Origin: Ruegeria sp. THAF33
GTDB taxonomy: Bacteria > Pseudomonadota > Alphaproteobacteria > Rhodobacterales > Rhodobacteraceae
DNA length: 64,000 bases
Assembly: GCF_009363615.1 (NCBI RefSeq)
Contig: NZ_CP045384.1
Location: 33,501 to 97,500, forward strand
Direction: 5' to 3'
Shown here one piece after another: positions 44,218 to 53,703 of this stretch; within the stretch, counting starts at the first letter, position 1; each line of letters starts with the position of its first letter. Both the position numbers and the translations under genes were made by a program. A model generated the notes under the pieces. That model had not been told where the DNA came from and did no database searches. It worked only from the letters and a program-made list of their open reading frames with translations.

Positions 44218-45555
44218 ATGTTCGGGAAGGTATTGAAAACGGGTATAGGTGTCGCGGTTCTGGGCGTCGTGGGGCTGCTTGGTTATCTTCTGATCGCCCC
44301 GCCCGATTTGTTGAAAGTAGGCACGAATTACTCGGCCAAGATTGTCTGTTCGAATGTTTTCATTGCCGGACGTGATCCGGAAGAGGTCCTTTCGGTGGAT
44401 GTGCAGGCCCCGGGGCATCCGCTGCTCAAACATGTTTCGATTGAGGTCGATCGAGAGGCGCAGACTGTTCATGCGCGACTCTTTCGGTTCTTCGCGCCCG
44501 CCACATCGCAGTTCCGGCAGGGGCTTGGCTGCACCAACGTGCATGCTACATCCCTGAGTGCGCAGCGACTTGAGGCCGCCAAGCCCGCGCCGACAGGTCT
44601 TTGGCCAGGCGGAAACGACGTTGCACAGTCTCAGGATCCCAAAATTCAGGCCGTCTTGTCGGATGATACGCTGCTTGGCGAAGGGTACCGCGCCATAGTG
44701 GTGGTTCAAGGCGGGCGCATCGTGGCCGAACGCTATGCGGAAGGGTTCGACGCCGACACACCGTTGCTGGGCTGGTCCATGACCAAGACGGTCACGGCCG
44801 GGCTGATCGGAACGTTGATCAACGCGGGTCAGATGAATGTATCGGACACCCTTGTCGACAGCTTTCCCGAATGGGCAGAAGACGCAAGGCGAGACATTAC
44901 TGTTGCGGACATGCTGGCGATGACAAGCGGTCTGCAATGGAATGAAGAATACGGAGACGTGTCAGACGTGACCAGGATGCTGTATCTCAGCAATGACATG
45001 GCCGTTTTCGCTGCCGACCGTGCACTGGAAGCCGGCATTGGAACCGACTTCAACTATTCCTCCGGCACGTCCACCGTGTTGTCCCGGGTGTGGCAGGACA
45101 AGCTGGCCGATGGCGGTTTGAGCTATCCTCGGGATGCGCTTTTTGAACCGCTTGGCATGGCTTCGGCGATCATCGAGACAGATGTCGCCGATACATTCAT
45201 CGGATCCAGCTATATGTACGCCACGGCCCGAGACTGGGCGAAGTATGGCCAGTTTCTGCTGCAAAAAGGGGTTTGGGACGGCGCACAGATTTTGCCCACA
45301 GGTTTTGTGGACTGGATGTTCGAACCCGTTGCGGCGTCTGGTGGGGAATATGCCAAAGGTCATCTTTGGTTGAAATCGCCGGGCGACCTGCCACCGTTTG
45401 AAGACGCGGTTTGGTTGCAAGGGCATGACGGTCAGTCCATCGGAATTTTCCCGTCGCGTGACATGGTCGTCGTGCGGATGGGGCTTACACCTTCACGGGT
45501 GGGCTATTCTTCTTTGCCCTTGGCGAAAGCGCTTATTGCGGCTTTCGGGGGGTAG
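44218..45555 (+). CDS. Serine hydrolase, class C beta-lactamase family
   Basis: The 445-residue protein has one N-terminal membrane helix (residues 8-25) and a beta-lactamase-like hydrolase domain. The SxxK nucleophile is SMTK in LLGWSMTKTVTAGLIG near residue 185, the YxS/N-type motif is YSSGTS near 280, and a late HDGQSIG stands where the third motif (HTG/KTG) is expected. This pattern fits 6-aminohexanoate-dimer hydrolase or esterase-like members rather than a drug-resistance beta-lactamase. It should act at the outer face of the inner membrane. The substrate is unknown. Confidence 0.8.
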   Translation: MFGKVLKTGIGVAVLGVVGLLGYLLIAPPDLLKVGTNYSAKIVCSNVFIAGRDPEEVLSVDVQAPGHPLLKHVSIEVDREAQTVHARLFRFFAPATSQFRQGLGCTNVHATSLSAQRLEAAKPAPTGLWPGGNDVAQSQDPKIQAVLSDDTLLGEGYRAIVVVQGGRIVAERYAEGFDADTPLLGWSMTKTVTAGLIGTLINAGQMNVSDTLVDSFPEWAEDARRDITVADMLAMTSGLQWNEEYGDVSDVTRMLYLSNDMAVFAADRALEAGIGTDFNYSSGTSTVLSRVWQDKLADGGLSYPRDALFEPLGMASAIIETDVADTFIGSSYMYATARDWAKYGQFLLQKGVWDGAQILPTGFVDWMFEPVAASGGEYAKGHLWLKSPGDLPPFEDAVWLQGHDGQSIGIFPSRDMVVVRMGLTPSRVGYSSLPLAKALIAAFGG

Positions 45556-45737
45556 GGGATCGAACATTCCCATCGACGCACCGCCCGACATTGCGGCGGG
45601 CATCGCCGGTAGGGCAGGACACTGGGTCGCAGATCGGTATCTTGCACGCCGGTACAGTTTGGTATACCGCCGCATACAAATTCAAGGTGCCGGGCTTTCA
45701 CATGGCCCGGTGCATCAGCTAAATGGTCGGAACCGTC

Positions 45738-48530
45738 ATGAGCCTTTACACAGAATACCTGAACGAAATCGAGACGCGCAAAGAACAGGGTCTGCACCCC
45801 AAACCCATCGAAGACGGTGCTCTTTTGCAGGAAATCATCGGGCAGATCAAAGATACGGGTCACGCTCATCGTGCCGATTCACTGAACTACTTCATATACA
45901 ACACGCTTCCGGGCACAACCAGCGCCGCAGGTGAAAAGGCGCGCTTTCTGAAAGAGATCATCCTGGGTGAAGCGACGGTCGAAGAAATCTCGCAGGATTT
46001 CGCGTTTGAATTGCTGTCGCATATGAAGGGCGGCCCATCGGTAGAGGTTCTGCTTGATCTGGCGCTGGGCGATGACGCAGAGATTGCGCAGAAAGCGGCG
46101 GCAGTTCTGAAAACCCAGGTGTTCCTGTACGACGCAGATACCAACCGTCTGAAAAAAGCCTTTGAGGCCGGGAACGCCGTTGCCGGGGACATTCTGGAAA
46201 GCTATGCCAAGGCCGAGTTCTTTACCCGGCTTCCCGACATCGAAGAAGAAATCAAGGTTGTGACCTATGTGGCGGCCGAAGGGGATATTTCGACCGATCT
46301 TCTGTCGCCCGGCAATCAGGCGCATTCGCGGTCGGACCGCGAATTGCACGGCAAGTGCATGATCTCACCCGAAGCACAGGCCGAGATTCAGGACTTGCAA
46401 AAACAGCACCCGGACAAGCGCGTCATGCTGGTTGCTGAAAAAGGGACGATGGGCGTTGGATCGTCGCGCATGTCCGGTGTCAACAACGTTGCATTGTGGA
46501 CCGGAAAGCAAGCTAGCCCCTATGTTCCATTCGTGAACATCGCGCCGGTTGTTGCCGGTACAAACGGGATTTCACCGATCTTTCTGACCACCGTCGGCGT
46601 CACCGGCGGGATCGGCATCGATCTCAAGAACTGGGTCAAGAAAGTGGATGCCGACGGCAATCCGATCCTGAACAATGACGGCAATCCTATCCTCGAGCAG
46701 AAATATTCCGTCGAGACCGGAACGGTACTGACCATCAACACCAAGGACAAAAAGCTGTACAATGACGCAGGTGACAAAGAGCTGGTCGATCTGTCATCAT
46801 CCTTCACGCCGCAAAAGACCGAGTTCATAAAGGCCGGAGGATCTTATGCCATTGTCTTTGGTAAAAAGCTCCAGACATTCGCAGCCGAGACGCTCGGCAT
46901 CGAGCTGAAATCCGCTTTTGCACCGTCCAAAGAGATCTCGCATGAAGGGCAGGGCCTGACGGCGGTTGAAAAGATATTCAACAAGAACGCGGTCGGCGTA
47001 GCCGAAGGCAAAGTTCTGCATGCGGGCTCGGATGTTCGGGTGAAGGTCAACATCGTCGGTTCGCAGGACACCACCGGCCTGATGACGGCGCAGGAACTGG
47101 AAGCCATGGCGGCTACGGTGATCTCGCCCACCGTTGACGGCGCCTATCAGTCTGGCTGTCACACTGCTTCGGTTTGGGATTCCAAAGCGCAGGCGAATAT
47201 CCCAAAACTGATGAAATTCATGAACAACTTTGGTCTGATCACCGCGCGTGACCCCAAAGGTGTTTATCACTCGATGACAGACGTCATCCACAAGGTTCTG
47301 AACGACATCACCGTGGATGACTGGGCGATCATCATCGGTGGCGACTCGCATACACGTATGTCCAAAGGCGTCGCGTTTGGCGCTGACTCGGGTACTGTCG
47401 CACTGGCGCTGGCCACTGGCGAAGCCACCATGCCGATCCCGGAATCGGTCAAGGTGACATTCAAGGGCCAGATGGCGGATCACATGGATTTCCGCGATGT
47501 GGTTCACGCCACCCAGGCGCAGATGCTGAAGAAATTCGGCGACAACGTGTTCCAGGGGCGGATCATCGAAGTTCACATCGGCACATTGCTGGCGGATCAG
47601 GCATTCACCTTTACTGACTGGACGGCCGAGATGAAGGCCAAGGCCTCGATCTGCATCTCAGCGGATGACACTTTGATCGAATCTCTGGAAATCGCGAAAA
47701 GCCGTATCCAGATCATGATCGACAAGGGAATGGACAACGAGGCCCGGACACTTCAAGGTCTGATCGACAAGGCCAACGCTCGGATCTCGGAAATCAAGTC
47801 GGGTGAAAAGCCTGCCTTGAAACCGGATGAAAATGCCAAGTATTTTGCCGAGTTGGTGGTTGATCTGGATGAGATCAGCGAACCCATGATCGCCGACCCG
47901 GATGTCAATAACGCCGATGTCTCAAAGCGGTATACCCATGATACGATCCGGCCGGTTTCCCACTACAAGGGGGAAAAGAAGGTCGATCTGGGATTTGTTG
48001 GATCGTGCATGGTGCACAAAGGCGATCTGGTCATCGTCTCGCAAATGCTGAAAAACATCGAGCAGGAGAAGGGCACAGTAGAATTCAAGGCCCCGCTGGT
48101 TGTTGCTGCGCCCACCTACAACATCATCGATGAGCTGAAAGAAGAAGGCGAGTGGAGCATTCTTCAGAAGTATTCAGGCTTTGAATTCGACGATCTGTTC
48201 CCAAAGAGCAAAGCACGGACGGAATACGAGAATATCCTGTATCTGGAGCGTCCGGGATGCAACCTCTGTATGGGCAACCAGGAGAAAGCCGCAAAGGGTG
48301 ACACTGTGCTGGCCACGTCCACACGACTGTTCCAAGGGCGTGTTGTTGAGGACGCGGCGGAAAAGAAAGGCGAATCCCTGCTGGCATCGACCCCGGTGGT
48401 GGTGCTGTCGGCTGTTTTGGGCCGAATGCCGACCGCCGAGGAATACAAATCGGCCGTGAAAGGTATCGACCTCACCAAATTTGCGCCTCCGATGGAAAAG
48501 CCCGCACGCACGAAGTCAGCGCATTTCTAA
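45738..48530 (+). CDS. acnB: Bifunctional aconitate hydratase 2 / 2-methylisocitrate dehydratase
   Basis: The 930-residue protein is AcnB: a helical HEAT-like N-terminal domain (SLYTEYLNEIETRKEQG, then LLDLALGDDAEIAQKAAAVL), followed by the aconitase swivel and catalytic domains. The three iron-sulfur cysteines lie in FVGSCMVHKG near residue 757 and GCNLCMGN near 842. It interconverts citrate and isocitrate in the TCA cycle and 2-methylisocitrate in propionate use. I chose the ATG at 45738, which gives the usual family start; ATG at 45723 adds five residues. A hairpin (48619-48636) lies downstream. Confidence 0.95.
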   Translation: MSLYTEYLNEIETRKEQGLHPKPIEDGALLQEIIGQIKDTGHAHRADSLNYFIYNTLPGTTSAAGEKARFLKEIILGEATVEEISQDFAFELLSHMKGGPSVEVLLDLALGDDAEIAQKAAAVLKTQVFLYDADTNRLKKAFEAGNAVAGDILESYAKAEFFTRLPDIEEEIKVVTYVAAEGDISTDLLSPGNQAHSRSDRELHGKCMISPEAQAEIQDLQKQHPDKRVMLVAEKGTMGVGSSRMSGVNNVALWTGKQASPYVPFVNIAPVVAGTNGISPIFLTTVGVTGGIGIDLKNWVKKVDADGNPILNNDGNPILEQKYSVETGTVLTINTKDKKLYNDAGDKELVDLSSSFTPQKTEFIKAGGSYAIVFGKKLQTFAAETLGIELKSAFAPSKEISHEGQGLTAVEKIFNKNAVGVAEGKVLHAGSDVRVKVNIVGSQDTTGLMTAQELEAMAATVISPTVDGAYQSGCHTASVWDSKAQANIPKLMKFMNNFGLITARDPKGVYHSMTDVIHKVLNDITVDDWAIIIGGDSHTRMSKGVAFGADSGTVALALATGEATMPIPESVKVTFKGQMADHMDFRDVVHATQAQMLKKFGDNVFQGRIIEVHIGTLLADQAFTFTDWTAEMKAKASICISADDTLIESLEIAKSRIQIMIDKGMDNEARTLQGLIDKANARISEIKSGEKPALKPDENAKYFAELVVDLDEISEPMIADPDVNNADVSKRYTHDTIRPVSHYKGEKKVDLGFVGSCMVHKGDLVIVSQMLKNIEQEKGTVEFKAPLVVAAPTYNIIDELKEEGEWSILQKYSGFEFDDLFPKSKARTEYENILYLERPGCNLCMGNQEKAAKGDTVLATSTRLFQGRVVEDAAEKKGESLLASTPVVVLSAVLGRMPTAEEYKSAVKGIDLTKFAPPMEKPARTKSAHF

Positions 48531-48618
48531 ACGCAAGGCACTAAGTTGATTGCTCGGTCATCCCTTCAGGTGGCCGGGCGATTGAGTTCCGCTGTGTTCA
48601 GGCCTGGTTGCAGCGCGC

Positions 48619-48636
48619 GCCGCGCAAAAGCGCGGC
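48619..48636. terminator. Hairpin between acnB and the GNAT gene
   Basis: GCCGCGC-AAAA-GCGCGGC forms a perfect 7-base-pair stem with a four-A loop, about 90 bases after the acnB stop and before the convergent GNAT stop. There is no strong T tract on either strand, so it is only a weak terminator candidate. Confidence 0.35.
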
Positions 48637-48724
48637 ATGGGAATGCCCCGGACCTTTCGCACAACTTCGCGTGGACCATTGGGGAAAAATCCATGATCCA
48701 CGGCCATACGGTCGCTGTTTGGCG

Positions 48725-49246
48725 TCAGGCTGACAGCTCTTTATACATGTAAGTTGTGGGTTCCAGTCTGGTTTCGAACGGGTTCCGGCAATAGTTCGGA
48801 ATTTCCCCAGCAATCTGAAATCCAAGGTCCAGATAAAGCAATCGAGAAGGGTCGGTGCTGCGGGTATCCAGAACCAGCATCGTGCGCTCCAACTCTGTCG
48901 TTCGTTGAAAGAGGGCTTCCATCAACGCGCGGCCAAAACCGCGCCGTCTGGCGTTCGGGTGCACCAGAAGTTTTGCGACATCCGCGCGGTGCGGCTGATT
49001 GGGCATGGTCGCGGGGATCAGTTGCACCGTGCCCTGAATGCGCCCTTTGTGGTGGAGGACAAACAGCTCCAATGCACCGGATTTCAGCCCAGGTCGAACG
49101 TTTTGCAGCCAGTATTTTCGTGCGTCACCCTCGGTAAACGGAAGGACAAAGCCGATGCTGGCCCCTTCATGCACACAGGCGTGGAGGATTCCCGCCAGAT
49201 CATCCACTGCCGCGCTGAAATCGAGATCGGTCAGACGCGAGATCAT
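48725..49246 (-). CDS. GNAT family N-acetyltransferase
   Basis: The 173-residue protein has the GNAT acetyl-CoA loop LLVHPNARRRGFGRALMEALF near residue 90-110 and a preceding beta-strand pair (VQLIPATMPNQPHRADVAKL). It should transfer an acetyl group from acetyl-CoA to an amine; the target is unknown. It overlaps the XRE-cupin regulator by 4 bases (ATGA), an arrangement common for stress- or toxin-modifying acetyltransferases controlled by such a regulator. Confidence 0.85.
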   Translation of the reverse strand: MISRLTDLDFSAAVDDLAGILHACVHEGASIGFVLPFTEGDARKYWLQNVRPGLKSGALELFVLHHKGRIQGTVQLIPATMPNQPHRADVAKLLVHPNARRRGFGRALMEALFQRTTELERTMLVLDTRSTDPSRLLYLDLGFQIAGEIPNYCRNPFETRLEPTTYMYKELSA

Positions 49247-49797
49247 ATCAGCACCAAGAGATAACGCGCACCGCGAGATGCCCCGGTTTCAAACCGGGTT
49301 GGGCCCGACAGGTGATAGCGCAGGCAATCTCCGGCGCTCAGCGCATGGGGTGTTCCGTCAACTGTCAGTGTCAGTGCGCCGTCGATCAGGATCAGATGGT
49401 GTTCCTGCCCGGATTTGGGCGGCGCATCGTAAGTGATGACCGTATCGCGCGGCAGGTGACATTCCACGACCTCGGCGTTCAAGCCGTTTGCAGGCGGTGA
49501 AACTGCACGGCGGGTAAAGCCGGTTTCGGGATCCCGCCATTCGGTCTGGCGTTCAAACGCCACTTTGGGGTCAAAGCTGTCTTCGACCATCATCAAAAGC
49601 CGTGACACCGGCAGATCATAAGCGGCACAGAGGCGGCCGAGATTCTCAGCGGTGGGGCTGACCTCTCCTTTCTCCATGCGGGACAGCGTGGCGCGGCTGA
49701 TTCCGCTGTGGGCGGCCAGTTGATCCAGGGACCACCCGCGCCCGTGGCGGAGTTCGTTCAAACGGACGGCAAGGCGGTTTGAGAGGTTGTCGAGCAT
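49243..49797 (-). CDS. XRE family regulator with cupin domain
   Basis: The 184-residue protein has an XRE helix-turn-helix at residues 7-65 (LNELRHGRGWSLDQLAAHSG, SRATLSRMEKGEVSPTAENL) and a C-terminal cupin (HHLILIDGALTLTVDGTPHAL) that probably binds a small ligand or metal. It is coupled to the GNAT gene and should control it. AT-rich DNA with partial dyads (TTTTTCATTTAAGGGAAAA) lies just upstream of its start and could be an autoregulatory site. Unrelated to the Fe-binding gene that follows on the same strand. Confidence 0.85.
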   Translation of the reverse strand: MLDNLSNRLAVRLNELRHGRGWSLDQLAAHSGISRATLSRMEKGEVSPTAENLGRLCAAYDLPVSRLLMMVEDSFDPKVAFERQTEWRDPETGFTRRAVSPPANGLNAEVVECHLPRDTVITYDAPPKSGQEHHLILIDGALTLTVDGTPHALSAGDCLRYHLSGPTRFETGASRGARYLLVLI

Positions 49798-49861
49798 GGA
49801 TCACAAACGAGAAGATTTTTCATTTAAGGGAAAATTGCATAAAATTATGTATGTGTAAATG

Positions 49862-49888
49862 AAAAAGGGCGCAGAAACTCCGCGCCCT
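49862..49888 (-). terminator. Rho-independent terminator of the Fe(III)-binding protein gene
   Basis: On the minus strand GGGCGC and GCGCCC pair around a 9-base loop and are followed by CTTTTTC (the A run at 49862-49866). It lies 27 bases past the stop of the Fe(III)-binding protein gene. Confidence 0.8.
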
Positions 49889-49914
49889 CTGCCAGCTTTT
49901 GACGAGGCAGTGGA

Positions 49915-50931
49915 TTACTTCCAGCCGACTTCGTTAAAGATTTTCTGTGCTTCCGGGATGTTCTTTGCGACTTCCGACAGGTTCACGTCGTCAGCTTTGA
50001 ACTCACCCAGTGCCTTTACCGATTCCGCCAGTTCAACACTCTGCACTGCCGGGAATTCGTCATTGCCCGCCGAGAAGTACTTCTGCGCCTGATCGCTTGC
50101 CAGATACTCGAGGAAAAGGATTGCGTTTTCCTTGTTCGGCGCGTGTGCCGCGACGCCACCGCCCGACAGGTTCATATGCGCACCATAGCTGTCCTGATTG
50201 GGGAAGACCCAGCCGATCTTGTCGAGATCAGAGGACAGGCCTTTGACGTCTTTGCGGATAGCCCGCGCATAGTAGTAGGTGTTCGATACAGCGATGTCGC
50301 ATTCACCCGAAACGATGCCACGCAGCTGGTCGGTGTCACCCCCCTGCGGGTCTCGGGCCATGTTGGCGACAACGCCTTCGGCCCAGGATTTTGCAGCTTC
50401 TGCGCCTTCATGTGTGATGATCGATGCGAGCAGGGTCTGGTTGTAGGTGTTGGTCGAGGACCGGATGCAGATCAGGCCCTTGTATTCCGGCTTGGCCAAG
50501 TCCGCGTAAGTGGCCGGCGGATTGGCAACATTTTCTTTGTTGTAAAAGATGATCCGACCGCGCTGCGAGAAGCCGAACCACTGGTTGTCTTCGTCCTGAA
50601 GGTTGGCGGGGATGCGCTCCTCCAGGGTTTCGCTGTCGATGGCTTGCAGAATGCCCGCATCTTTGGCGCGCGCCAGGCGAGACGTGTCGACCGTCAGCAT
50701 GACATCTGCCGGAGAGTTCGCGCCTTCGGCTTCCATGCGCGCAATCAATTCATCCGCCTTGCCTTCGATCCGGTTGATCTTGATGCCGGTCGCTTCTTCG
50801 AAGTCCGTGTAAAGACGTTCGTCAGTGTCATAGTGGCGCGAGGAATAAAGGTTCAGCTCGCCTTCAGCCGCGGCTGATGTTGCGATCAATGCCGACAGAG
50901 CGGCAGCCAGGCAGGTTGTGGATTTCAGCAT
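49915..50931 (-). CDS. Fe(III) ABC transporter substrate-binding protein (FbpA/AfuA-like)
   Basis: The 338-residue protein has a signal peptide (MLKSTTCLAAALSALIATSAAA) and the ferric-binding fold: LNLYSSRHYDTDERLYTDF, NRIEGKADELIARMEAEG, ICIRSSTNTYNQTL and VSNTYYYARAI, the last with tyrosines that bind ferric iron in this family. It delivers Fe(III) to an inner-membrane importer. No permease or ATPase gene is adjacent, so it works with components encoded elsewhere. I chose the ATG at 50931; the ORF extension to 51012 has no signal peptide. A terminator follows at 49862-49888. Confidence 0.88.
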   Translation of the reverse strand: MLKSTTCLAAALSALIATSAAAEGELNLYSSRHYDTDERLYTDFEEATGIKINRIEGKADELIARMEAEGANSPADVMLTVDTSRLARAKDAGILQAIDSETLEERIPANLQDEDNQWFGFSQRGRIIFYNKENVANPPATYADLAKPEYKGLICIRSSTNTYNQTLLASIITHEGAEAAKSWAEGVVANMARDPQGGDTDQLRGIVSGECDIAVSNTYYYARAIRKDVKGLSSDLDKIGWVFPNQDSYGAHMNLSGGGVAAHAPNKENAILFLEYLASDQAQKYFSAGNDEFPAVQSVELAESVKALGEFKADDVNLSEVAKNIPEAQKIFNEVGWK

Positions 50932-51126
50932 AGTTTGCCCCAACAATTGAATTTCGCGTCGGTCGATATCCCGACTGATTTGCTCAATTATACGATTCTC
51001 AGCGAGATGCAAGAAAATCCGACAGATTTACTTGGTCAAATGAGCGCAGGCGCACTTGCGAGGCTTTTCCGGGCGGGCGCGATTTGTGTTGAACGGAAAG
51101 ATCCGCGTCACACGGCAGTGTCTGGA

Positions 51127-52287
51127 TCACTCACGATCAAGTACCTCAACTGAAAGGATCGTGGGCAAATGGCGCGCGACTTCCGTCCATGTGTCCCCTT
51201 CATCAACACTGGCAAAAACCGAGCCGCTGTTGGTCCCGAAATAGACACCGGCGGGGTCTCGGTGGTCTCCGGCCATGGCCTGTCGCAGAACAGTGAAAAA
51301 ACAGCTTTCTTGCGGCAACCCACGCCGCTGGTCTTGCCATGTTGCGCCTCCATTTGTGGATTTCCAAACTGCCGCAGCGGCATCCGGTGGATAGCGCCCG
51401 ATGCTGTCTCCGTTCAAAGGTAATGTCCAGATCGTGTCAGGATCACGTGGGTGCACATGAATCGGAAATCCAAAGGTGGATGGCAGGCCTTTGGTGATGT
51501 CATCCCAACTGCGCCCTCCGTCGGCCGAGCGCCAGACACCGTGATGGTTTTGCTGGTAGAGCAAATCCGCGGTTCCCGGAGCTTGAACCATGTTGTGGAC
51601 GCAATGACCCGTTTCACCATCCCTGGGGGCAGCGGGATGATCATGATGCGTGCAAGATTCGGCGTTGGACAATCTGTTGCGCCGCTCCCAGCTTGCGCCG
51701 CCATCCTCGGTTGCAAACACACCCGCAGCGGAAATGCCGACCCAGAGCTTTTTCGAATCACTTGGGTCAGTCACGATTGTATGCAGGACCAGTCCCGCAC
51801 CGCCGGGATTCCAATCGGGTGCTGAGGGGTGGTTTGTCAGGCCCTCAAGCGTGTCCCATGTCCGACCATTGTCGTGGCTGGCAAGCAGGCGGGCCGGTTT
51901 TGTGCCAGCGTACAACGTTCCATGTTGATAACGCAAAGACCAGACCTGAGAAAACTCATCGGCGAATGGTGCGGGTTCTCCGGTCCAGCCAATCATCTGG
52001 GCAAAATCCTGATCGTTGGCGGCCCACTCGTCCATTTGGCCCTTGGTGAGTTTTGCGACCTGCCAAGTCACACCGCCGTCTTCGGAACACCAGACACCGG
52101 CGCCATGCCAGTCACCACCGCCCCCGGCCCAAAGCGTGCCCGTTTCCTTGTCGCCGATGACGTGGTTGATCGGCCATCCTTCGCAATGCGGGCCCGTCAC
52201 TTTCCAGTCTGACCTGTTCTGATCACCAGAGATAATGAACGTTCCCTTGGTCGTCCCCACCAGTACGTCGATGCCGTGTTCGCGCAT
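51127..52287 (-). CDS. BNR/sialidase-like beta-propeller protein
   Basis: The 386-residue protein has repeated BNR-type blades: WCSEDGGVTWQVAK, SHDNGRTWDTLEG, FATEDGGASWERR, RSADGGRSWDDITK, KSTNGGATWQDQR and SVDEGDTWTE. Six or seven blades form a beta-propeller as in sialidases and VPS10-type proteins; there is no signal peptide, so it may be cytoplasmic. The catalytic residues of true sialidases are not visible, so the role is unknown. The ATG at 52287 is preferred. It follows the rpmJ terminator on the same strand. Confidence 0.75.
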   Translation of the reverse strand: MREHGIDVLVGTTKGTFIISGDQNRSDWKVTGPHCEGWPINHVIGDKETGTLWAGGGGDWHGAGVWCSEDGGVTWQVAKLTKGQMDEWAANDQDFAQMIGWTGEPAPFADEFSQVWSLRYQHGTLYAGTKPARLLASHDNGRTWDTLEGLTNHPSAPDWNPGGAGLVLHTIVTDPSDSKKLWVGISAAGVFATEDGGASWERRNRLSNAESCTHHDHPAAPRDGETGHCVHNMVQAPGTADLLYQQNHHGVWRSADGGRSWDDITKGLPSTFGFPIHVHPRDPDTIWTLPLNGDSIGRYPPDAAAAVWKSTNGGATWQDQRRGLPQESCFFTVLRQAMAGDHRDPAGVYFGTNSGSVFASVDEGDTWTEVARHLPTILSVEVLDRE

Positions 52288-52353
52288 GGGTTTTACACTC
52301 CGCAATATCGAAGCAAGGGTAGCACGTCGGGCGCACAGGTGCAGAAAACAAAA

Positions 52354-52379
52354 AAAACCGCGCTCAAGAGCGCGGTTTT
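52354..52379 (-). terminator. Rho-independent terminator of rpmJ
   Basis: AAAACCGCGCT and AGCGCGGTTTT form an 11-base-pair stem around CAAG. On the minus strand it is followed by a run of T (the A run at 52350-52356). It lies 23 bases past the rpmJ stop. Confidence 0.88.
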
Positions 52380-52401
52380 CTAAAACGGTGTTTCGCTGTT
52401 C

Positions 52402-52527
52402 TCAGCCCTGACGAGCTTTGAACTTGCGCTGCGTCTTGTTGATAACGTAGACGCGGCCTTTGCGACGCACAATACGGCAGTCGCGGTGCCGATTCTTGAG
52501 CGAGCGGAGCGAGTTCTTGACCTTCAT
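52402..52527 (-). CDS. rpmJ: 50S ribosomal protein L36
   Basis: The 41-residue protein reads [20 protein letters not shown] then [21 protein letters not shown], the longer L36 type without the zinc-binding cysteine set. It is a small subunit-interface protein of the 50S ribosome. The ATG has GGAGA 5-8 bases upstream. It is a single gene followed by a strong terminator. Confidence 0.95.
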   Translation of the reverse strand: MKVKNSLRSLKNRHRDCRIVRRKGRVYVINKTQRKFKARQG

Positions 52528-52617
52528 GGTCTGTCTCCAATCTGCGGCGCCTTCATCAAGGACGTGGCCAGCGCCTGGGTTACTCGGGTGTCCCGGATTT
52601 CCGGAACAGTGAAATCA

Positions 52618-52692
52618 TGGTGGGCGGTACAAGGATCGAACTTGTGACCCCTTCGATGTCAACGAAGTGCTCTACCGCTGAGCTAACCGCCC
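52618..52692 (-). tRNA. tRNA-Val (anticodon GAC)
   Basis: The reverse complement folds as a 75-base cloverleaf: acceptor GGGCGGT with ACCGCCC, D-arm TAGCTCAGCGGTAGAGC, anticodon stem-loop CTTCGTTGACATCGAAG with GAC, T-arm ACAAGTTCGATCCTTGT and encoded 3' CCA. It reads GTC (and GTT) valine codons. Confidence 0.95.
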
Positions 52693-52840
52693 ACTTTCCC
52701 TTTGCGCGCCCAGCCCCATAACGAAATGGGGCGCGGAACCCCGCGCCGGTAGCGGGGTCTATAAAAGGAGTCGCAAAGGGGTTCAAGGGGTTTGGTAGAA
52801 CTATTTTCCGGTCTATGTTGATTGCGAACATGGAGGGATC

Positions 52841-53701
52841 ATGCAGAACGCAGCCTTTGTATTGGATATGCCTGAAAACCGTAGTTCATGCGTGGTTTTT
52901 TCATCTCCGCATAGCGGGCGGAATTATCCAGAAGCGTTTTTGAAGCGGTCCGTTCTGAATCAAAGCGTGATTCGATCCTCGGAAGACGCCTTCGTGGATC
53001 AATTGTTTGCTGCTGCGGCCGAGAATGGCGCGCCTTTGATCAAAGCGACCATGCCACGCGCCTATCTGGACCTGAATCGCAGTCTGGACGAACTGGACCC
53101 GGCGCTGATCAGCGGTGCCCGCAGGCATGGGCACAACCCGAGGGTCGCATCAGGGTTGGGTGTGATACCCCGCGTTGTGGCCAATGGACGGGCAATCTAC
53201 AGCGGCAAGCTGACCATGGACGAGGCGCGGCTGCGTATCGACACCTATTGGCGCCCCTATCATGCACGTTTGAAATCCCTGCTGGCCGAATCACACGAGA
53301 AATTCGGCCAGGCCATACTGGTGGATTGCCACTCCATGCCGCATGAGGCGGTGGCCATGGCTGGTACGACCCGAAACAAACGGCCCGAGATCGTGCTGGG
53401 TGATCGGTTCGGTGCTTCGGCCTCGTCTGAAATCGTGGACCTCGTCGAATCGGCGTTTGCTGCGGCAGGTCTGAATGTGGTGCGCAATGCCCCGTTTGCC
53501 GGGGCCTATGTGACTCAGACTTATGGCCGCCCCACCCGCCAGCAACACGCGATCCAGATTGAAATCGACCGGGCCTTGTATATGGACGAAGAAAAGATTG
53601 CGCCGAACGCCAATTTCATGACGTTTTCGAAACTCCTCCGGCAGGTGGTGCGCGACATATCCAGGATCGGTTCAAAACCTCTTCGTCTGGCGGCGGAATA
53701 A
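52841..53701 (+). CDS. N-formylglutamate amidohydrolase family protein
   Basis: The 286-residue protein matches the N-formylglutamate deformylase family: VVFSSPHSGRNYPE near residue 20, SSEDAFVDQLF, MPRAYLDLNRS near 70, DCHSMPH near 165 and a C-terminal QIEIDRALYMDE. It probably hydrolyses N-formylglutamate or a similar N-acyl amino acid with a metal. The histidine pathway genes that usually accompany hutG are not here, so the in vivo substrate is uncertain. It starts about 150 bases after tRNA-Val on the other strand. Confidence 0.83.
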   Translation: MQNAAFVLDMPENRSSCVVFSSPHSGRNYPEAFLKRSVLNQSVIRSSEDAFVDQLFAAAAENGAPLIKATMPRAYLDLNRSLDELDPALISGARRHGHNPRVASGLGVIPRVVANGRAIYSGKLTMDEARLRIDTYWRPYHARLKSLLAESHEKFGQAILVDCHSMPHEAVAMAGTTRNKRPEIVLGDRFGASASSEIVDLVESAFAAAGLNVVRNAPFAGAYVTQTYGRPTRQQHAIQIEIDRALYMDEEKIAPNANFMTFSKLLRQVVRDISRIGSKPLRLAAE

Positions 53702-53703
53702 AA

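Noticed and set aside
44218..45555. Class C beta-lactamase as an antibiotic-resistance gene.
   Set aside because: Third motif and membrane anchor fit esterase/amidase-type serine hydrolases; calling resistance is unsupported.
46797..47576. 259-codon minus-strand frame within acnB.
   Set aside because: Complete overlap with a strongly supported gene and no recognisable motif.
50932..51126. Iron-responsive (Irr/RirA-type) box upstream of the Fe(III)-binding protein gene.
   Set aside because: I looked for the TGA-N9-TCA and ICE-type patterns and found no convincing match.
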